Below, one piece after another: positions 27,182 through 36,453 of a stretch of 64,000 nucleotides of DNA. Source of the DNA: Sunxiuqinia elliptica (lineage in GTDB: Bacteria; Bacteroidota; Bacteroidia; Bacteroidales; Prolixibacteraceae). Each line of letters begins with the position of its first letter. Positions within the stretch are counted from its first letter, which is position 1. Below the pieces are notes generated by a model. That model was given only the letters and a program-made list of their open reading frames with translations. It was not told where the DNA came from and did not search any database. The position numbers and the translations under genes are program-made. The DNA is taken from positions 62,001 to 126,000 of the forward strand of contig NZ_FONW01000009.1 of the NCBI RefSeq assembly GCF_900113005.1. The letters run 5' to 3'.

Positions 27182-27412
27182 TAAAGAAAATACTAACCGA
27201 CGATTCCAAATAGTTCCCAACAGAACCAACAAACTGAAATTATTTCATAATCAACCATTTAATCCATGTAAAATTGTCTTAACATAGGACAAAATGTCAA
27301 TCGTATTCATCATAACGATAGGTGAAAAAACTTTTTTTGAGTCTGGTACATCCTTTGATCTCTAGTTGTCGTAATCATTCATGTAAAACAAAAGTTAAAG
27401 GAGGATTTAGCC

Positions 27413-27847
27413 ATGTTACCATTGATTAGACAAAAAAGAAATGTTCCGAACTTATTCGACGATTTTTTTGGAAGGAATTTTTGGAATGATGTCTTTGAAA
27501 AACCAGAATGGAGCTCAAATCCAGCCGTAAATGTTTACGAAAAGAAAGATGATTTCGAAATTGAGGTGGCTGCACCCGGACTGGAAAAAGGAGACTTTCA
27601 TATTGATCTAAAAGACAATGTTCTGACGGTTTCTTCGGAGAAAAAGGAAAGTAAGGAAGAAAAAGAAGATGGAAAGGTTGTTTTCACTGAATTCAACTAT
27701 TCAACATTCAGCCGTTCATTCCGTTTACCGGAAGGTATTGATGTCAATAACATTAAAGCCACACACAAAAATGGTGTTCTAAAAGTGATCCTTCCTAAAA
27801 GGGAAGAGTACAAACAACAAGCACCACGCATGATTGAAATTTCATAA
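27413..27847 (+). CDS. Hsp20/alpha-crystallin small heat-shock protein
   Basis: A 144-residue small heat-shock chaperone. The alpha-crystallin domain covers about 35-140, with the family marks AAPGLEKGDFHIDLKDN, a FRLPEGID stretch and the conserved ATHKNGVLKVILPK near the end. It holds unfolding proteins in the cytoplasm. A perfect AAAGGAGG Shine-Dalgarno sequence (27397-27404) stands 8 bases before the ATG, which is unusual in this phylum. A terminator follows. Confidence 0.93.
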   Translation: MLPLIRQKRNVPNLFDDFFGRNFWNDVFEKPEWSSNPAVNVYEKKDDFEIEVAAPGLEKGDFHIDLKDNVLTVSSEKKESKEEKEDGKVVFTEFNYSTFSRSFRLPEGIDVNNIKATHKNGVLKVILPKREEYKQQAPRMIEIS

Positions 27848-27879
27848 TTTAGTTAGGTTTAGTTTAGTTAGTAATTCTG

Positions 27880-27905
27880 AAGCCTCGCTCTACAGCGGGG
27901 CTTTC
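27880..27905. terminator. Bidirectional terminator
   Basis: Arms AAGCCTCGCT (27880-27889) and AGCGGGGCTT (27894-27903) pair over 10 bp (one G-U) with a 4-nt loop, followed by TTCTTTATT on the plus strand. It ends the Hsp20 transcript and lies next to the stop of a convergent minus-strand gene. Confidence 0.75.
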
Positions 27906-27906
27906 T

Positions 27907-28566
27907 TTATTGCATCTGGCTTGATAGAATCTCGAAATTGCTGTTACGACATACTGCCCGCAAGCTTTTTAATTCAGACTTACTTCGCACCCCAATAATC
28001 CCATATACCGGTTTTCCTGGCATTAAAATCTGGTTCGCCAGTTGAAAATTCATTAACTCGTCTTTTAGCGTTGAGTTTTCCTTAACCCGAAAATCATCAA
28101 CTTGTTCCGCAACAGACATGGTAATGGACTCATGCTCCACGCCATCGTCATAATCGTCATCATCAACACTTTCGTAAATCGCCTGCTCAATTAAGACTAT
28201 TGGTAGAAACAAAATCATCAATGGAGAAAAGCGCTGCCTAACTTTTTTGGCCAACCACTCATTGTGTAGTAACTCCACCTGCTCATCACCATTAAAAAAG
28301 GCTAGTTGCGTTCCATGGATTGGTTGCTTGCTGTTGTTGATTAGACGAATGCTGACAACATGAATATTCTTTCGTTTTGCCCAACGTGCCCCTTGCTTGT
28401 TGTTGGTTTTTTCAAGAATATTATCAACATAACTAAAACTCAACTGGTCATCCATTTGCCCCACAGGATATGACCAATCCTGAACACGCGTAAGCGTTCG
28501 ATGTTTCACAGCGCAAGAGCAACAGGACACCACGAGCAGAAAAATCAATATTCTCTTTATAAACAT
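27907..28566 (-). CDS. Lipoprotein of unknown function with one internal hydrophobic segment
   Basis: A 219-residue protein. The signal peptide carries a Cys-rich lipobox region (VVSCCSCAVKH), so the mature N-terminus is probably a lipid-modified Cys. A strongly hydrophobic stretch at about residues 110-130 (FSPLMILFLPIVLIEQAIYE) is followed by an acidic cluster (SVDDDDYDDGVEHE). The C-terminal third is beta-rich. No known family is recognised. It stands alone between Hsp20 and the CorA-like gene. Confidence 0.6.
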   Translation of the reverse strand: MFIKRILIFLLVVSCCSCAVKHRTLTRVQDWSYPVGQMDDQLSFSYVDNILEKTNNKQGARWAKRKNIHVVSIRLINNSKQPIHGTQLAFFNGDEQVELLHNEWLAKKVRQRFSPLMILFLPIVLIEQAIYESVDDDDYDDGVEHESITMSVAEQVDDFRVKENSTLKDELMNFQLANQILMPGKPVYGIIGVRSKSELKSLRAVCRNSNFEILSSQMQ

Positions 28567-28670
28567 AGACTCAATACAAAAGAGCGTCTAAGTTAACAAA
28601 AATATAAAATGAACCGAGCGCAATGATTCTTCTTAACAATTTTTATGCCCTGCCTTTATGAATGAATTAT

Positions 28671-29636
28671 TTACAACCACTTGTTGCGTTTAAAAAGCCA
28701 AAACTGAAACCCAAGAATTACGAGTAGCAACAAAATAAACCAACTAAAAGCCAAGGGGTTTTCAGCGATTGGAATACCAGCCAAGTTCACGCCAAGCAAG
28801 CCCGTAAAAAAGCCAAGAGGAAGGAAAAAAGCAGCAACAATGGAAAGCACATACATGCGTTTGTTCATCTGCTCATTTTGCCGGTTATACAAGGTTTCCT
28901 GGCTAACTGTTCCCATATCGCGGGCAGCATCCAGCATTTCGATGTACCGTAAAAGCTGATCGGTAATCTCACGAAAACGCAATTGCTGTTTCGAGCTTAT
29001 CCAACTGGTTTTTTCCAATTGAATTTTCAACAAAGCATCACGTTGGGGAATTAAAAATCGTTTCAGCTGAATAATTTGACGGCGAAGGTTATGAATTTCG
29101 ATGCGGTAATCGTGCTCTTCGTTGTCCAGCACCTGCTCTTCAATTTCTGCTGAAGCTTCTTCAATGTCTTCCATCACATCGCCCATTCTGAAAATGAGTC
29201 TTTCGCACAAAAACACTAAAAAATGCCCGACAGATTTTGGAGCCTGTCCTAACTCAATTTGCTCGGCAACATCGTTGACCGACCAAATTCCACGTCGCTG
29301 ACAACTAATAATCCGATTCTTACTAATCAACAACCGTACGGCCACCATGTCTTCCGGATCAGCTCCTTCCGCCAAGTTCACTCCGCGCAGAATGATCAGC
29401 ATATCATCGTTCGAGATGGACATTCGCGGGCGTGTGGCCTCTTTCAATAACGCCTCGACAAAAAGCTCATCCAGCCCTTCCAGGGACCGGATTGTCGTGG
29501 TCGTTTCCGGATCACTCAAATCAAACTGCAACCACTGATAGGCATCAGTTGGTATTTCCTTCGACAGCTCTTTTTCAGCAACTACTTCGTGCTTTCTTGC
29601 CGAAGGGTAAATCGTGTATCCATGAATCAAAGCCAT
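28671..29636 (-). CDS. CorA/ZntB-family cation transporter
   Basis: A 321-residue member of the CorA metal-ion transporter family. A large cytoplasmic alpha/beta domain (1-255) precedes two C-terminal membrane helices. The loop signature between them is GVN (residues 282-284, LLGVNLAGIP) instead of GMN. Such variants with GxN are seen in ZntB-type zinc and other members. The transported ion is uncertain: Mg2+ is possible, Zn2+ is also possible. There is no metal-related neighbour. Confidence 0.85.
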   Translation of the reverse strand: MALIHGYTIYPSARKHEVVAEKELSKEIPTDAYQWLQFDLSDPETTTTIRSLEGLDELFVEALLKEATRPRMSISNDDMLIILRGVNLAEGADPEDMVAVRLLISKNRIISCQRRGIWSVNDVAEQIELGQAPKSVGHFLVFLCERLIFRMGDVMEDIEEASAEIEEQVLDNEEHDYRIEIHNLRRQIIQLKRFLIPQRDALLKIQLEKTSWISSKQQLRFREITDQLLRYIEMLDAARDMGTVSQETLYNRQNEQMNKRMYVLSIVAAFFLPLGFFTGLLGVNLAGIPIAENPLAFSWFILLLLVILGFQFWLFKRNKWL

Positions 29637-29701
29637 ATTCTAATGAGTTTACGTTCACTCAAGATACAAAGGATTTATGATTTGTGAGAAACAAAAATGA
29701 T

Positions 29702-30730
29702 TTAGCGAGTTGCTTCTTTGAACGTCCGTTTGCGTTCGAGATAAAATTTCCAGATGATACTTTTACAAAGCATCTCAGCGTGCCACTGCGGCTCTGCGAT
29801 TTTTTTCAACTCGAGGCGTTTGTTTCGTAAAGTCCGGTGTGAATGATAAAAAGCGTAGTGCGCCCGAAAAACGCTAAAAAAGCCCCGCCAATTCAACTCA
29901 CTCAGCAATTTGAAGGCTGCAACCCCATCCAACAGCATCCGAACCATAAGAACCTTATAAAACTTCCTTCGAGGAAGGTTTTTATAAAGCAACCACAAGC
30001 TATTCCGAAAATTTAGAAAAAGTTTCTTTGGATTATCATATGACAGGGTTCCACCTCCAAGGTGATAGACTTTACTATATGGCGTAAACTGAATTTTATA
30101 CCCCATATTCTTCAAGCGCCAGCAAATATCAATCTCTTCCATATGGGCCCAAAAGTCTGAGTCGAAACCACCTGCCTTGTGGAAGTAATTGGCCCGAACG
30201 GCCATGCAAGCACCTGTTGCCCAAAAAATATTGGTCACCTGGTCAAACTGACCATGATCTTTTTCCATCACGTTCAGAATCCGTCCCCGGCAAAAAGGAA
30301 AGCCTAGCTGATCAATAAATCCACCTGCAGCTCCCGCATACTCAAACTCATCTTTGCGGTGCCAGCTCAACACTTTGGGCTGTACTGCAGCAATCGTCGA
30401 ATCTGCCTCCATCAACTCAATCATCGGATCAATCCAGTCTGGGCTTACTTCTACATCCGAATTCAACAAGATGTAGTAGTCAGCCTCCACCTGTTGCAAT
30501 GCCAAGTTATAGCCTTTTGCAAAACCATGATTTTCGTTTAACTGAATAATTTGTACTTGGGGATAATTTTCTTGTAGAAAGCGCACTGAATCATCATCAG
30601 ACTGGTTATCAGCAACAATAACATCAACACCATCGCCCTGGCTGTATTGAACAACAGAGGGAAGGTACTGTTCTAGCAGCTTACGACCATTCCAATTTAA
30701 AATAACAATAGCAACACGCGATGAATTCAT
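29702..30730 (-). CDS. Family 2 glycosyltransferase
   Basis: A 342-residue GT2-type glycosyltransferase. The N-terminus (VAIVILNWNGRKLLEQYLP) is the nucleotide-binding beta-alpha unit. VIVADNQSDDDSV has the first Asp, and ILLNSDVEVSPDWI carries the metal-binding DxD-like motif. An acceptor-side HMEEIDICWRLKNMGYKIQF segment follows. The family transfers sugars to cell-surface glycans such as rhamnan or lipopolysaccharide; donor and acceptor are unknown. It is 14 bp downstream of the small helical gene at 30745. Confidence 0.85.
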   Translation of the reverse strand: MNSSRVAIVILNWNGRKLLEQYLPSVVQYSQGDGVDVIVADNQSDDDSVRFLQENYPQVQIIQLNENHGFAKGYNLALQQVEADYYILLNSDVEVSPDWIDPMIELMEADSTIAAVQPKVLSWHRKDEFEYAGAAGGFIDQLGFPFCRGRILNVMEKDHGQFDQVTNIFWATGACMAVRANYFHKAGGFDSDFWAHMEEIDICWRLKNMGYKIQFTPYSKVYHLGGGTLSYDNPKKLFLNFRNSLWLLYKNLPRRKFYKVLMVRMLLDGVAAFKLLSELNWRGFFSVFRAHYAFYHSHRTLRNKRLELKKIAEPQWHAEMLCKSIIWKFYLERKRTFKEATR

Positions 30731-30744
30731 GCCCGCAAATATAA

Positions 30745-31215
30745 TCAGGAAATCAGAATACGGGACAGAATACTGATAAGATTTTCCTTTTCCAATTTAC
30801 TTAATACTTCCTGAACTTTAGCGAGTTTATTCTTTTTGCCAGCTTCGATGATCGCCCTGATTTCTTTGTATTGCTTCCCAGTCAATTCCTCTTCCATCAG
30901 CTCCCATGCCTTTTCTGCCGACGACTCTTGCCGTGGAAGCCCAAGGCTTTCAAGCTCCATAATTGCAGCTTCAAGCACTTCATCCGCCTGCATCTTTACC
31001 GGATCATCCGATTTCTCGTTTCCGGTTGCATCGCGCAAATTCCAACTGGAGTAGTCGTATTTCAAGTCAGCAATCATTTTCACAATAAGATGATCGGCAC
31101 CAAAAATACGCTGAAGAAATAGCATGGTCTGACTTTTCCATGCTTCCAGGTCAAAACTTTTTTCATTCAGTTTTTCCTGTTGTTTTCGGAGTAAGGCAAT
31201 TTCTTTCTCGGCCAT
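30745..31215 (-). CDS. Helical protein of unknown function
   Basis: A 156-residue cytoplasmic protein, almost all helical. It has charged N-terminal heptads (EKEIALLRKQQEKLNEK), then a Trp-rich middle (AWKSQTMLFLQRIFGADHLI) and two more charged helices (EEELTGKQYKEIRAIIEAG). The AWKSQTMLFLQRIFG pattern reminds me of a short helical segment found before effector domains in some bacterial proteins, but no effector domain is present here. I do not assign a function. It is followed by the glycosyltransferase gene. Confidence 0.5.
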   Translation of the reverse strand: MAEKEIALLRKQQEKLNEKSFDLEAWKSQTMLFLQRIFGADHLIVKMIADLKYDYSSWNLRDATGNEKSDDPVKMQADEVLEAAIMELESLGLPRQESSAEKAWELMEEELTGKQYKEIRAIIEAGKKNKLAKVQEVLSKLEKENLISILSRILIS

Positions 31216-31411
31216 GGCTTGCTTTTTCCTGCAATTTAGTTGATTACTGAACTATGTACAATAGCAAGACAAAAAAAACCGCTCGGGTTTAATCGAAATT
31301 GCTTGATTATTTCTTCATCCAGAAGCTAAAATCATCAGTTCCAACCTTAGACATCAGATCTCAGCCAATAGCGATTTGACCATCCATCCCTACCAATAAA
31401 CCAAACTTTTT

Positions 31412-32209
31412 TTAATGAGCTCCTAAAAACTGATTTACTTTTTTGAAGAAATCGGGGAAATAATTCGCATTCGAGGCAACAATCTCCTTTCCAAACAGGA
31501 AGTTATTTTCTCCTTTAAAGTCACAAACTTTACCTCCAGCTTCCTTGATCAGCAGAATTCCCGCGGCAACATCCCAAGCATGCAGCGCGTGCTCAAAAAA
31601 GCCATCAAAACGGCCGCAAGCCACATAAGCCAAATCAACTGCAGCCGATCCCATCCGGCGCATCCCCCGGGTTTCAATCATAAAAAATTCGAGCAATTTG
31701 AGGTAGTCGCTCAACATTTCAAAATTGTAATACGGAAAACCTGTTGCCAGTAAAGCATCTTCATGTGTGGCACTTTTTGAAACGGCAATACGTTCGCCAT
31801 TCAACCAAGCACCACCATCTTTCCATGCGGAAAACAATTCATCCTGCCCCACTTCGTACACAACACCTACAATCGGTTCTTCTCCATCAACTAAAGCAAT
31901 GGACACCGAATGAGGAAACAGGCCATGAATGAAGTTGGTTGTTCCATCCAAGGGGTCAACCACCCACTTTAGCTGTTCATCGGTTGCCGAAGCTGTTCCC
32001 TCCTCGGTAATGAAGCCAGCCTCAGGGAGTAGCGCTTTCAGCTCTTCAACAATCATGCGCTCAGCATTCTTATCTACATAAGTCACTAAACTTGCTTTTC
32101 CCTTCAACTCAATATCATCGGTCGTTATCTTCTGCCGTTCTTCACGAATAAACTGCCCGGCCTTTTTAGCAATCGTTTCAACTTGCTGACAAATAACTTG
32201 TAGATCCAT
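31412..32209 (-). CDS. Inositol-1-monophosphatase family protein
   Basis: A 265-residue enzyme of the inositol monophosphatase family. The metal site is seen in ITEEGTAS (Glu), WVVDPLDGTTNFIHG (the DPLDGT signature) and WDVAAGILLIKEAGG (the WD motif). It dephosphorylates inositol phosphate, fructose-1,6-bisphosphate or 3'-phosphoadenosine 5'-phosphate; the exact substrate is not fixed by sequence. The length is normal for SuhB-type proteins. It lies 26 bp after mtaB on the same strand, so the two may be cotranscribed. Confidence 0.87.
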   Translation of the reverse strand: MDLQVICQQVETIAKKAGQFIREERQKITTDDIELKGKASLVTYVDKNAERMIVEELKALLPEAGFITEEGTASATDEQLKWVVDPLDGTTNFIHGLFPHSVSIALVDGEEPIVGVVYEVGQDELFSAWKDGGAWLNGERIAVSKSATHEDALLATGFPYYNFEMLSDYLKLLEFFMIETRGMRRMGSAAVDLAYVACGRFDGFFEHALHAWDVAAGILLIKEAGGKVCDFKGENNFLFGKEIVASNANYFPDFFKKVNQFLGAH

Positions 32210-32235
32210 GGTTTGAATTTTGTTCCGAAATTCGC

Positions 32236-33537
32236 TTAAAGAACAACGACTTCAAAATTTCCCACGTTATTTATTTCTGAAAGTCTCACCGATCTCACTT
32301 GGTTAACCAACTCTGGATCGAAAGGGGTTTCAACTCGAAGGTAATTATCCGTAAACCCATGTAAAACATCCTGATGGCTTTCATTCTCAAACAACACCGA
32401 GCGCACTTCACCAACATGCTTTTCATAGAACGCATGTAGTTTTTTATCGGACAACTGAATTAACTGTCGGGTGCGGGCTTTACGCTCATCAACGGGAACT
32501 ACCGGTTTCAAATCCAAGGCTTTTGTTCCCGGCCGTTCCGAATATGGAAAGGCATGTAGCTGCGTCACCTCCAGATCGCGAACAAACTCATAACCATCCA
32601 GAAATAATTCTTCGGTTTCGCCATTCGGACCTGCAATAATGTCCACGCCAATAAAAGCATCAGGTAAAACCGAACGAATTTTATTGATCCGATCAGCAAA
32701 TAAATCACGTTTATATTTACGCTTCATCAACTCCAATACTTCATCAGATCCAGACTGAAGGGGCAGGTGAAAATGAGGAGCTATTCGCTTTGAAACAGCA
32801 ACCAGATCAATGATTTCATCGGTCAGCAAGTTCGGTTCTACCGAGGAAATTCGAATACGCTCCAAGCCGTCAACTTCATCCAAGGCCCGAAGTAAATCAA
32901 TGAATTTCTCATTTGTGCTTTTACCAAAGTCACCAATATTCACCCCGGTAAGAATGATCTCTTTGATTCCGTTTGCGACTGTTTCACGAGCTTTCTCAAC
33001 CGTATTGACAATGGTATCATTCCGACTTCGCCCGCGTGCAAAAGGAATCGTACAATAGGTACAAAAGTAGTCGCAGCCATCTTGCACCTTCAGGAAGCTC
33101 CGCGTGCGGTCTCCCCACGATGCTGCGTGGTGATAATCCCGGTTCTGGTTTTGAGATTTCAACAACAAAAAGGGCTCTTCTCGCTTCTGCAAGCCATCAA
33201 AGAAGTCGGTCATCCGAAACTTGGCATTCGTTCCCAAAATGTAATCAACACCTTCGATATGGCTGATGGTGTCCGCTTGTAACTGCGCATAACATCCCGT
33301 CACAACAACGATCGCCTTCGGGTTTCGACGGATAGCCTGCCGGATAATATTCCGGCTTTTTTTATCACTCTCCGATGTCACCGAACAAGAGTTGATCACA
33401 TATACATCAGCGACTTCCTTAAAATCAACCCGTTCAAATCCTTTCACCTCAAAATGTCGCGCGATGGTCGATGTTTCTGAGAAGTTAAGTTTGCATCCTA
33501 AGGTAAAGAATGCTGCCTTTTTGCCTGAAAAATCCAT
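32236..33537 (-). CDS. mtaB: tRNA (t6A37) methylthiotransferase MtaB
   Basis: A 433-residue radical-SAM methylthiotransferase. The UPF0004 domain has Cys in LGCKLNFSET, NSCSVTSESD and VVTGCYAQL. The radical-SAM cluster is CDYFCTYC, followed by TIPFARGRSRN. A C-terminal TRAM-like segment is present. MtaB adds a methylthio group to N6-threonylcarbamoyladenosine at position 37 of tRNAs reading ANN codons. The length and the FCTYC form fit MtaB better than MiaB or RimO. Confidence 0.88.
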   Translation of the reverse strand: MDFSGKKAAFFTLGCKLNFSETSTIARHFEVKGFERVDFKEVADVYVINSCSVTSESDKKSRNIIRQAIRRNPKAIVVVTGCYAQLQADTISHIEGVDYILGTNAKFRMTDFFDGLQKREEPFLLLKSQNQNRDYHHAASWGDRTRSFLKVQDGCDYFCTYCTIPFARGRSRNDTIVNTVEKARETVANGIKEIILTGVNIGDFGKSTNEKFIDLLRALDEVDGLERIRISSVEPNLLTDEIIDLVAVSKRIAPHFHLPLQSGSDEVLELMKRKYKRDLFADRINKIRSVLPDAFIGVDIIAGPNGETEELFLDGYEFVRDLEVTQLHAFPYSERPGTKALDLKPVVPVDERKARTRQLIQLSDKKLHAFYEKHVGEVRSVLFENESHQDVLHGFTDNYLRVETPFDPELVNQVRSVRLSEINNVGNFEVVVL

Positions 33538-33600
33538 GAAATATCGTTCTTGAAATAATCGGGCAAAAGTATAAAAAAAGTCAGGAAACGAGCTATTTAC

Positions 33601-34938
33601 TTACAATAAATCGCTCGCAAGTTCAGCCAAATAACTTCGTTCACCTTTGACTAAATTGACATGTGAAAACAAATCCTGGCTCCTCATCTTATCGGTCATG
33701 TAAGCCAAACCATTTGATTTCATGTCCAGATAAGGGGAATCGATCTGCTGCATATCTCCCGTAAATACCATTTTTGTTCCTTCACCTGCTCGGGTAATAA
33801 TGGTTTTGATTTCATGTGGAGTCAAGTTCTGCGCCTCATCAACAATAAAGAATGCATTCGATAAACTCCGCCCACGAATGTACGCCAGTGGGGTAATAAT
33901 CAGTCGCTCTTCTTTGAGCAGTTCTTCAATCTTCTGATATTCCTGACTCCGTGGATTAAAAGCATGCTTTATAACCGAGAGGTTGTCAAACAAAGGTTGC
34001 ATGTACGGACTGATTTTCTCGGTGGCATCGCCTGGCAAATACCCCAAGTCGCGGTTACTTAAAGCCACAATTGGCCGCGCGAGAAGAATCTGCTCATACT
34101 GCTTGTTTTGTTCCAAGGCAGCCGCTAAAGCCAAGAGCGTTTTTCCGGTTCCGGCTTTCCCGGTTAAGGACACCAACTTGATATCGGGATTTAAAAGTGA
34201 ATTCAAACTAAAGGTTTGTTCGGCATTTCGTGGTTTTATTCCATAGGCCACCTTCTTTTCAACCCGAACAACTCGTTGCGAATTGCTATCGAAACGAGCC
34301 AAAACACTCGATTTATTCCCTTTTAAAATGAAATATTCATTGGGGACTGGCTTTTCTTTCAAGCTCGAGTCTGCAATGGCAATAGATCCTTCGTCATACA
34401 AACGTTCGATCAATTGATCCTCATAACTTTCCAGTTCAGTAATGCTCTTTTCAAAAACCTGCGGATCCTTGATTTTATCATTCTGGTAATCTTCAGACAT
34501 GAGTCCTAAAGACTTCGCCTTCATTCTTAGATTGATATCTTTTGAAACCAGAATGGTACTCCGATCGGCATGCTCATTCTTTATAAATTCGGCAACAGCC
34601 AAAATCCGGTGATCTGGAATGTCTTCTTTAAACGATTGCTTCATGGCATCAGTAAATGGCTTTCCGGTAGCGATAATTAATTTTCCCAATCCTTCGCCCA
34701 ACTGAATACCACCATTAAAAAGCTTTTCACCAACAATTCCATCCAAAATTCTTACAAATTCTCGTGCTTGAAAGTTGATCGGATCGTTTCCACGCTTAAA
34801 TTTGTCGAGTTCTTCCAACACCGTCAAGGGAATAATGATATCATTATCTTTGAACTGATAAATACAGGTGTGATCGTGAAGAATAACATTTGTATCAAGT
34901 ACAAATATTTTTGAGTTAACTGGCTTTTTTGTTTTCAT
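33601..34938 (-). CDS. PIN-PhoH family ATPase/ribonuclease
   Basis: A 445-residue protein in two parts. The N-terminal PIN domain (about 10-150) starts KIFVLDTNVILHDHTCIYQF with its first catalytic Asp. The C-terminal PhoH ATPase domain (about 235-445) has Walker A (LTGKAGTGKTLLAL) and Walker B (FFIVDEAQNLTPHE). This PhoH2-type architecture acts as a helicase-coupled ribonuclease in some bacteria and is often linked to phosphate or stress response. A divergent gene, folC, starts 126 bp away. Confidence 0.9.
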   Translation of the reverse strand: MKTKKPVNSKIFVLDTNVILHDHTCIYQFKDNDIIIPLTVLEELDKFKRGNDPINFQAREFVRILDGIVGEKLFNGGIQLGEGLGKLIIATGKPFTDAMKQSFKEDIPDHRILAVAEFIKNEHADRSTILVSKDINLRMKAKSLGLMSEDYQNDKIKDPQVFEKSITELESYEDQLIERLYDEGSIAIADSSLKEKPVPNEYFILKGNKSSVLARFDSNSQRVVRVEKKVAYGIKPRNAEQTFSLNSLLNPDIKLVSLTGKAGTGKTLLALAAALEQNKQYEQILLARPIVALSNRDLGYLPGDATEKISPYMQPLFDNLSVIKHAFNPRSQEYQKIEELLKEERLIITPLAYIRGRSLSNAFFIVDEAQNLTPHEIKTIITRAGEGTKMVFTGDMQQIDSPYLDMKSNGLAYMTDKMRSQDLFSHVNLVKGERSYLAELASDLL

Positions 34939-35064
34939 AGCACTTGGTTTTGCTTTCCCATAAATGTAGGAAAAATAGGATGACTTGATTCCAGAGGTGC
35001 TTCAAAAACACAGCAGATAGTTATCAACAAATTTTTGCAAAAAACAGTAAATAGCTGATTAATA

Positions 35065-36366
35065 ATGACAAGTTATAAACAGACTCTTGATTTTCTATAT
35101 AACCGGCTGCCCATGTACCAACGAACAGGTCCGGCAGCCTATAAAAACACCCTTGGCAACACCCTCGTTTTGGATGAGTTGTTCAAGCACCCGCACACCC
35201 ATTTTAAGACCATTCACGTTGCAGGAACGAATGGCAAAGGCTCCAGCTCTCACCAACTGGCCTCAGTCCTTCAGGAAGCCGGCTATAAAGTTGGCCTCTA
35301 CACTTCCCCCCACTTGATTGATTTTCGGGAGCGTATCCGGGTAAATGGGCAGCTCATTCCGGAGGCTGATGTTGTTGGTTTTGTTAATGAATTTCTTCGA
35401 CTAAATGAAGAAGCTGCAATTGAACCCTCTTTTTTTGAAATGACCGTTGCCATGGCTTTTGACTTCTTCAGAAAAAGTCAGGTTGACATTGCCGTCATTG
35501 AAGTTGGCCTTGGGGGGCGACTTGATTCTACCAACATTATTCACCCCGAAGTTTCATTGATTACCAACATCAGCCTTGATCACACGGCACTACTAGGAAA
35601 CTCAATTGCCGAAATTGCCGAAGAAAAAGCCGGCATTATCAAAACAAACGTACCCGTAGTCATTTCAGAAAGCAACGAAGCTTATAATGAAGTATTCCAG
35701 CACAAAGCCGAAGCGATGAATACAAGCATCTCTTTTGCTGACAAGGAATACCAAGCAAACTATGCCATGTTTTCACCGGAAGGAAAGCAGATTTTCAACT
35801 TTCACCAACGGGGAGAGTTGGTTTTCCCGGATTTAAAACTTGACCTGCTGGGCAATTATCAACGACATAACCTTGCCGGCGTGCTAAAAACACTAGAATT
35901 ACTCCAGGAAAGCGGATGGGCAATCAGCCAACAAGCAATTTACGAAGGTCTAGCCAAGGTAACTGCCAATACCGGCCTTCGCGGACGATGGGAAGTTGTG
36001 GGTAACAACCCGCTCATGATTTGTGACACCGCCCACAATGAGGCAGGCCTAACAGCCATCGTCGCTCAATTAAAAGCTACTCCCTGGAAACGACTACACA
36101 TTGTATTGGGCATGGTCAATGACAAAAAACTGGACGACGTACTGGCCATTCTTCCCCGTGAAGCCAACTATTTTTTCACCCAGGCAAAAATCCCCAGAGC
36201 TCTTCCTGCTGAGGAATTGGTAGACAAAGCCGCCCAAGCAGGCTTAACGGGAGTAAGTATTTCTTCTGTTGCTGAAGCAGTTGCCGAAGCTCAATCGCAA
36301 GCAACACCAGAAGACCTTATCTATATTGGGGGAAGTACCTTTGTTGTGGCTGATTATTTTTCCTAA
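35065..36366 (+). CDS. folC: Folylpolyglutamate/dihydrofolate synthase
   Basis: A 433-residue bifunctional ligase. The P-loop is in the HVAGTNGKGSSSH stretch (residues about 52-64), and a second signature is SLDHTALLGNSIAEIAEEKAG. The C-terminal Mur-ligase-type domain includes ICDTAHNEAG. It attaches glutamate to dihydropteroate and to folates using ATP in the cytoplasm. It is followed directly by the promoter of the first tRNA-Val gene. Confidence 0.93.
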   Translation: MTSYKQTLDFLYNRLPMYQRTGPAAYKNTLGNTLVLDELFKHPHTHFKTIHVAGTNGKGSSSHQLASVLQEAGYKVGLYTSPHLIDFRERIRVNGQLIPEADVVGFVNEFLRLNEEAAIEPSFFEMTVAMAFDFFRKSQVDIAVIEVGLGGRLDSTNIIHPEVSLITNISLDHTALLGNSIAEIAEEKAGIIKTNVPVVISESNEAYNEVFQHKAEAMNTSISFADKEYQANYAMFSPEGKQIFNFHQRGELVFPDLKLDLLGNYQRHNLAGVLKTLELLQESGWAISQQAIYEGLAKVTANTGLRGRWEVVGNNPLMICDTAHNEAGLTAIVAQLKATPWKRLHIVLGMVNDKKLDDVLAILPREANYFFTQAKIPRALPAEELVDKAAQAGLTGVSISSVAEAVAEAQSQATPEDLIYIGGSTFVVADYFS

Positions 36367-36382
36367 CTTTTTTCATTTTTGT

Positions 36383-36413
36383 TTTGGTTGCGAAAAAAAA
36401 GGATTTATATTTG
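36383..36413 (+). promoter_or_regulatory. Promoter of the first tRNA-Val gene
   Basis: A TTTG box at 36383-36386 is followed after exactly 19 bases by TATATTTG at 36406-36413, which matches the Bacteroidota TTTG-N19-TAnnTTTG promoter. The transcription start should fall at about 36420, just before the hairpin described below. Confidence 0.85.
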
Positions 36414-36420
36414 CATCGCC

Positions 36421-36447
36421 TTTCTGAAAAGGAGGTGAGTTCAGAAA
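36421..36447 (+). ncRNA. tRNA-Val leader hairpin with a Shine-Dalgarno loop (copy 1)
   Basis: A perfect 8-bp stem (TTTCTGAA with TTCAGAAA) with an 11-nt loop that reads AAGGAGGTGAG. The loop equals the full complement of the 16S rRNA 3' tail. It lies between the promoter and the tRNA, so it should be part of the pre-tRNA leader that RNase P removes. It is not an mRNA leader: no start codon lies in a sensible position. Role unknown; listed because its structure is exact and duplicated. Confidence 0.5.
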
Positions 36448-36453
36448 ACATTC

